Below are positions 61,068-64,000 of a stretch of 64,000 bases of DNA, one piece after another. The stretch lies in assembly GCA_016712885.1 (NCBI GenBank), contig JADJQF010000004.1, positions 639,949 to 703,948 of the forward strand, read 5' to 3'. Both the position numbers and the translations under genes were made by a program. Position 1 is the first letter of the stretch. Each line of letters begins with the position of its first letter. Source of the stretch: Candidatus Flexicrinis proximus. GTDB taxonomy: Bacteria > Chloroflexota > Anaerolineae > Aggregatilineales > Phototrophicaceae. The notes beneath the pieces are model-generated. The model saw only the letters and a program-made list of their open reading frames with translations. It made no database searches and was not told the DNA's origin.

Positions 61068-62108
61068 CGGTTCACCCGTCTGCGCTGCTTCAATTACGTC
61101 GAGGATAGCATCAGTCACCTGCTGGGCGTACTGCTCGCTGCCTAGGATCGAGCCGTGATCCGCGCCTTCGACAATGTGGGTTACGCTGTTAGATGAAGCG
61201 GCGGCGATTTCGCTGCGGGCAGTAGAGAATCGCTCGTGGTAGCTTGGGGATAGACTGGCCCACAGGACATATAGGGGCACATCGCCCAGGTTTTCGGCAG
61301 CAGCGGAGGCGTTCTGTAGCGCCGGAAATGCCGGGCCATTCTCAGCATAGTAGGCATCGACAACCGGGTTGCGCGCCTGCAAGCCTGTCATTTCGAGGAC
61401 AATGTCCCCCGGATAGCCCGCGTTCCGGAAGATAGCCGGCTGGAGCAGGCGCATCAGACCGATACGGGTGATTACCGACGTGACAGCCTGTGTCACATCA
61501 AAAAAGGTTTTGTAGCTGTCAAACTCGCCCGGACTGGAAAACTGTTTTGGTGTCACGAATTGGCTATCGACCAGGACAATGCCCGCCACATCCCCCGGAT
61601 ATTGCTGGGCATAAATGCGCGTCAGGATGCCGCCGAAGGAATGTCCAACGATCATATAGGGGGCAGGAATATCCGCCGTCTCAAGCAGCGTGTGCAGTTC
61701 GGCGGTCATAGTGAGGGCGTCTCGCTCCCCAGCCGCCGGTTCGCTCCAACCCATACCGGGACGGTCATAGGCGCAGACCTGTGTATGCTCCGCCACTTGA
61801 TTCTGCACGCGAGTCCACCACAACGACTCGGCAATCGCCCCTGACACCAGAATGACCGCCGGGCTGCCTTCGCCTGTGCAGATCATGTGCATCTGGTGGC
61901 CGTTCACTGTGTAAAGCTGCCCACGCGGTGCGTAAGCGCGTTTGTCCAGTTCGACCGCGACAGCCTGATAGACCACGCCCAGCAGCACGAGCGCGACCAG
62001 GACGATTCCGAACCACTTCAATCCGCGTGTAACGTAGAACAGGCAACCGCGCCTATGCGCGGCATTATCTACTCCGCTTGTACTCTGTGAAGTAATCGGG
62101 GGTGTCAT
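61056..62108 (-). CDS. Membrane-anchored alpha/beta hydrolase
   Basis: The 350-residue protein has one N-terminal membrane helix (WFGIVLVALVLLGVVYQAVA) and an extracytoplasmic alpha/beta-hydrolase domain: oxyanion VILVSGAIAES, nucleophile elbow MIVGHSFGGILTRIYAQQYP, Asp region LYVLWASLSPSYHERF, and the His in VEGADHGSILGSEQYA. An esterase or peptidase role is likely. The 3' end overlaps paralogue B by 12 bases. Confidence 0.85.
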   Translation of the reverse strand: MTPPITSQSTSGVDNAAHRRGCLFYVTRGLKWFGIVLVALVLLGVVYQAVAVELDKRAYAPRGQLYTVNGHQMHMICTGEGSPAVILVSGAIAESLWWTRVQNQVAEHTQVCAYDRPGMGWSEPAAGERDALTMTAELHTLLETADIPAPYMIVGHSFGGILTRIYAQQYPGDVAGIVLVDSQFVTPKQFSSPGEFDSYKTFFDVTQAVTSVITRIGLMRLLQPAIFRNAGYPGDIVLEMTGLQARNPVVDAYYAENGPAFPALQNASAAAENLGDVPLYVLWASLSPSYHERFSTARSEIAAASSNSVTHIVEGADHGSILGSEQYAQQVTDAILDVIEAAQTGEPLAR

Positions 62109-62133
62109 CGTGCTACGCTCCTGTCATGAGACT

Positions 62134-62193
62134 TCAGTGCGGCATCCGTTCGTTGATCTGCTCTTCCGTGTAGCGTGTCTCGTTCTTTGCCAT
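62134..62193 (-). CDS. Small ORF with strong ribosome site upstream of the hydrolase
   Basis: AGGAGG lies eight bases before an ATG that encodes MAKNETRYTEEQINERMPH and stops 25 bases before the hydrolase start. The peptide is charged and unrecognised. It may be a remnant of a longer gene or a short coupled leader. Confidence 0.3.
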   Translation of the reverse strand: MAKNETRYTEEQINERMPH

Positions 62194-62281
62194 GAAACCA
62201 TCCTCCTCGTTACAGTCTATGTCAGATAGTCTCATTCTGCCTGGTATTGTTTTTTGGATGAAAGATCACACGGAGTAGGTT

Positions 62282-62773
62282 GTGAGTATGTCGCTTCAGT
62301 CACCCATTCCCACCGACCTCACCGCCAACCGCGCCGGCCGCTTCGCAGACTCGCAGCGCGCGACGCTCCAGCGGCAGATACGGATGACGCGCTGGGTCTC
62401 TCTGGGCTTCTGCGCGCTTTTCGTCGGGCTGGCCGTACCTTTCACCGTGGGGATTTACAGCGAGATCGGCGCGGACGGGCCGCTGTTCGTCATCGTCGCC
62501 ATGGACATCTTCCTCCTGCTCATGACGCTGCCCATCATCTGGCGCATGCGCCGCGACATCCGCAAGATACGCGAGGACTTAGCCGACGGGCGCGTGGCCG
62601 CCTACCAGGGCAAGCCGTCGCTGGGCTACAAACGGGCGACCATCTGGATTGCCGGCAATCAATTGCCGTTGCCGCGCTCCCTGAACGATTTCGATTGGAA
62701 CGCGCACTATACGGTGTACGTCGGTCCGCGGTCGCGTGCGGTCGTGGCCATCGAGAAATCCGCCTCTCCATGA
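62282..62773 (+). CDS. Two-TM membrane protein, paralogue C
   Basis: The 163-residue protein has the same layout as paralogue A: NRAGRFADSQRATLQRQIRM, two membrane helices, and a C-terminal domain (YKRATIWIAGNQLPLPRSLN, YTVYVGPRSRAVVAIEKS). The frame opens with a GTG six bases after GGAG; the ATG two codons later is the alternative. Function unknown. Confidence 0.6.
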   Translation: MSMSLQSPIPTDLTANRAGRFADSQRATLQRQIRMTRWVSLGFCALFVGLAVPFTVGIYSEIGADGPLFVIVAMDIFLLLMTLPIIWRMRRDIRKIREDLADGRVAAYQGKPSLGYKRATIWIAGNQLPLPRSLNDFDWNAHYTVYVGPRSRAVVAIEKSASP

Positions 62774-62913
62774 CCCAACAGGCCTCCCGTCCGCACACCC
62801 CTGTCATCCAACACCTCGAAACCGGGCGGGAGTTTTCGCTCTCCCGTCGTCTCGGCAGGGGAGCGCCTCAATTTGTGACCTATAATGAGGGTAGCTGATT
62901 CGGAGCACTCATC

Positions 62914-63474
62914 ATGCGCCGCTCGATCCTGTTGCTCATTCTCATCGCCCTTGCCACCCTCGTGATCGTGTTGCCGTCGAAAGCGCCGTCCCTGGACACT
63001 GAAACGACGCCGGAAATCACGCCTGAAGTGACTCTCGACCCGTCACACACGCCGCATCCTTCGCCCGCGCCGATCCTCATCTGGCCGCCCGTCACCCCGC
63101 CTTTGGCCGCGCTTTCTGAAGACGACCTGATCGCAATCGCGGCGGACATCGCCGTCCTGAACGGCCTCGAATCCTTCGAGGGCCCGCCCTTCATCAAATG
63201 GATGACCATGGCGGAACATGAGCGCTCGCTCGGCTCGCATTCTGCCCACCCACAGGACACGATTGTCGTCACGGTTGCATTTCGCGGATCGGGTACCTAT
63301 CGCGGCGTCGGCGGCGGGTTCATCGAAACGACACTGGATAGCTTCACCGTCACGCTCAACCCGCTGAACGGCACTCCCATCACCACCGAAGGCGGCTTCC
63401 GCGAGCTTGCGAACGCCGTCCAGATCGACGCGGCGCGCTTTCCCGTGCGGATACCGACCCTCGCACCAGGGTAG
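62914..63474 (+). CDS. Secreted or membrane-anchored hypothetical protein
   Basis: The 186-residue protein starts MRRSILLLILIALATLVIVL, a signal peptide or anchor, followed by a Thr/Pro-rich linker and a folded domain (LSEDDLIAIAADIAVLNGLE, VVTVAFRGSGTYRGVGGGFI). The linker is like those of other exported proteins in this window. No family recognised. Confidence 0.6.
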   Translation: MRRSILLLILIALATLVIVLPSKAPSLDTETTPEITPEVTLDPSHTPHPSPAPILIWPPVTPPLAALSEDDLIAIAADIAVLNGLESFEGPPFIKWMTMAEHERSLGSHSAHPQDTIVVTVAFRGSGTYRGVGGGFIETTLDSFTVTLNPLNGTPITTEGGFRELANAVQIDAARFPVRIPTLAPG

Positions 63475-63591
63475 GGGATAACCTGTTCATCGTAATCATC
63501 CGGCCTCACCGCCACTGCCTCCCTCATCCCCTTTACAAATCGCCTCATCTATGCGAAAATATGTTCTACCATATCAGGGAGAATGCACATC

Positions 63592-64000
63592 ATGGAAGGT
63601 TCGCGCATCAAGGCCAGCACCATCGACGGGTACATCGCCCTTTACCCGTCCACCGTTCAGGACATCATGCAGGAACTGCGCCGCATCGTCCATGACGTCG
63701 CCCCTGACGTCACCGAGGCCATCAGCTACGCCATCCCGGCCTTCAAGCGCGCCGGCGGCAATCTTCGTCCTTCGCCGGCTATGACCGTCACATCGGCGTC
63801 TATCCTGTCCCCACCGGCGACGCTGATTTCCAGCAGATAATCTCCGGCTGAAGCAGGGCAAGGGATCGATCCAGTTCCCCTCGACAAGCCCTTCCCCTTT
63901 GACCTCTTTCGCCAGCTTGTAGAGTTTCGCCTCGCCGAATCCCATGCGAAGAAGAAGCTCTCGCAAATAGCACCGCCTGCTGGGGACATAGGCGTTCTGC
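63592..64000 (+). pseudogene. DUF1801 protein with two frameshifts (reaches the window edge)
   Basis: MEGSRIKASTIDGYIALYPS leads into the DUF1801 core (LRRIVHDVAPDVTEAISYAI, PAFKRAGGN). The family sequence then continues in another frame as FAGYDRHIGVYPVPTGDADF and in a third as LKQGKGSIQFPLDKPFPFDL. The switches are near 63769 and 63848, each explained by one base. DUF1801 is a small fold of unknown role seen in YdhG-type proteins. GGGAG precedes the ATG at 63592. Confidence 0.6.

Overview
The window is a GC-rich bacterial chromosome segment that is most consistent with Chloroflexota (Anaerolineae-like). Grounds are the gene set: a GldFGA-type ABC exporter next to the primary sigma factor, a NurA-like nuclease, tandem TPR/TM/TolB-propeller proteins, a 7TM-GAF-HTH sensor, and F420/deazaflavin-type and Opp-type sugar-transport genes. 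This assignment is inference. There is no phage, CRISPR array, rRNA or insertion sequence. Several one-base frameshifts and a long poly-G block suggest a draft or metagenomic assembly.

Layout. 1-8.2 kb: a glycan-uptake locus, with the start of a GH31 alpha-xylosidase-like gene, Opp-type transporter genes F, D, C and B, a family 5 solute-binding protein, and a divergent LacI-type regulator with three lac-like operators between them. 8.4-12.4 kb: an arsenic island, arsR-arsD-arsA with divergent acr3 and two ArsR-type palindromes. 12.7-19.5 kb: tRNA-Val, a methyltransferase, DUF1992, TatA, the 7TM sensor, an acetyltransferase, and an operon of the primary sigma factor plus a LiaF-like protein. 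19.6-27 kb: GldFGA exporter, carA, a GT-C-like membrane protein, NurA. 27-30 kb: metY-metX behind a leader-peptide attenuator. 30.5-45 kb: MFS, RNase HI, nitroreductase, epimerase, thrS, tsaE-tsaB-rimI, folE, ppa, sufE and a sulfurtransferase behind a second attenuator, and an aldo/keto reductase. 45-56 kb: cdsA, two propeller proteins, an AidB-like dehydrogenase, an HAD phosphatase, DUF2179, an S1 protein, a methyltransferase-like protein and an MFS transporter. 56-64 kb: poly-G tract, dnaX, a PLP decarboxylase and a cluster of small duplicated membrane proteins.

The most notable find is a pair of matching cysteine/methionine-responsive attenuators, one before metY (27.1-27.3 kb) and one before the rhodanese-type sulfurtransferase (43.6-43.7 kb). 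Each has a promoter whose -10 box lies 6-7 nt before an ATG (predicted leaderless mRNA), a short ORF whose peptide begins M-E-T and contains a Cys (or Met/Cys) run, a segment near the ORF's end complementary to the 5' arm of a following terminator, and that terminator just before the sulfur gene. A second notable feature is a family of eight intergenic elements made of tandem hairpins whose stems keep pairing while their sequence changes. All eight lie in the same orientation.
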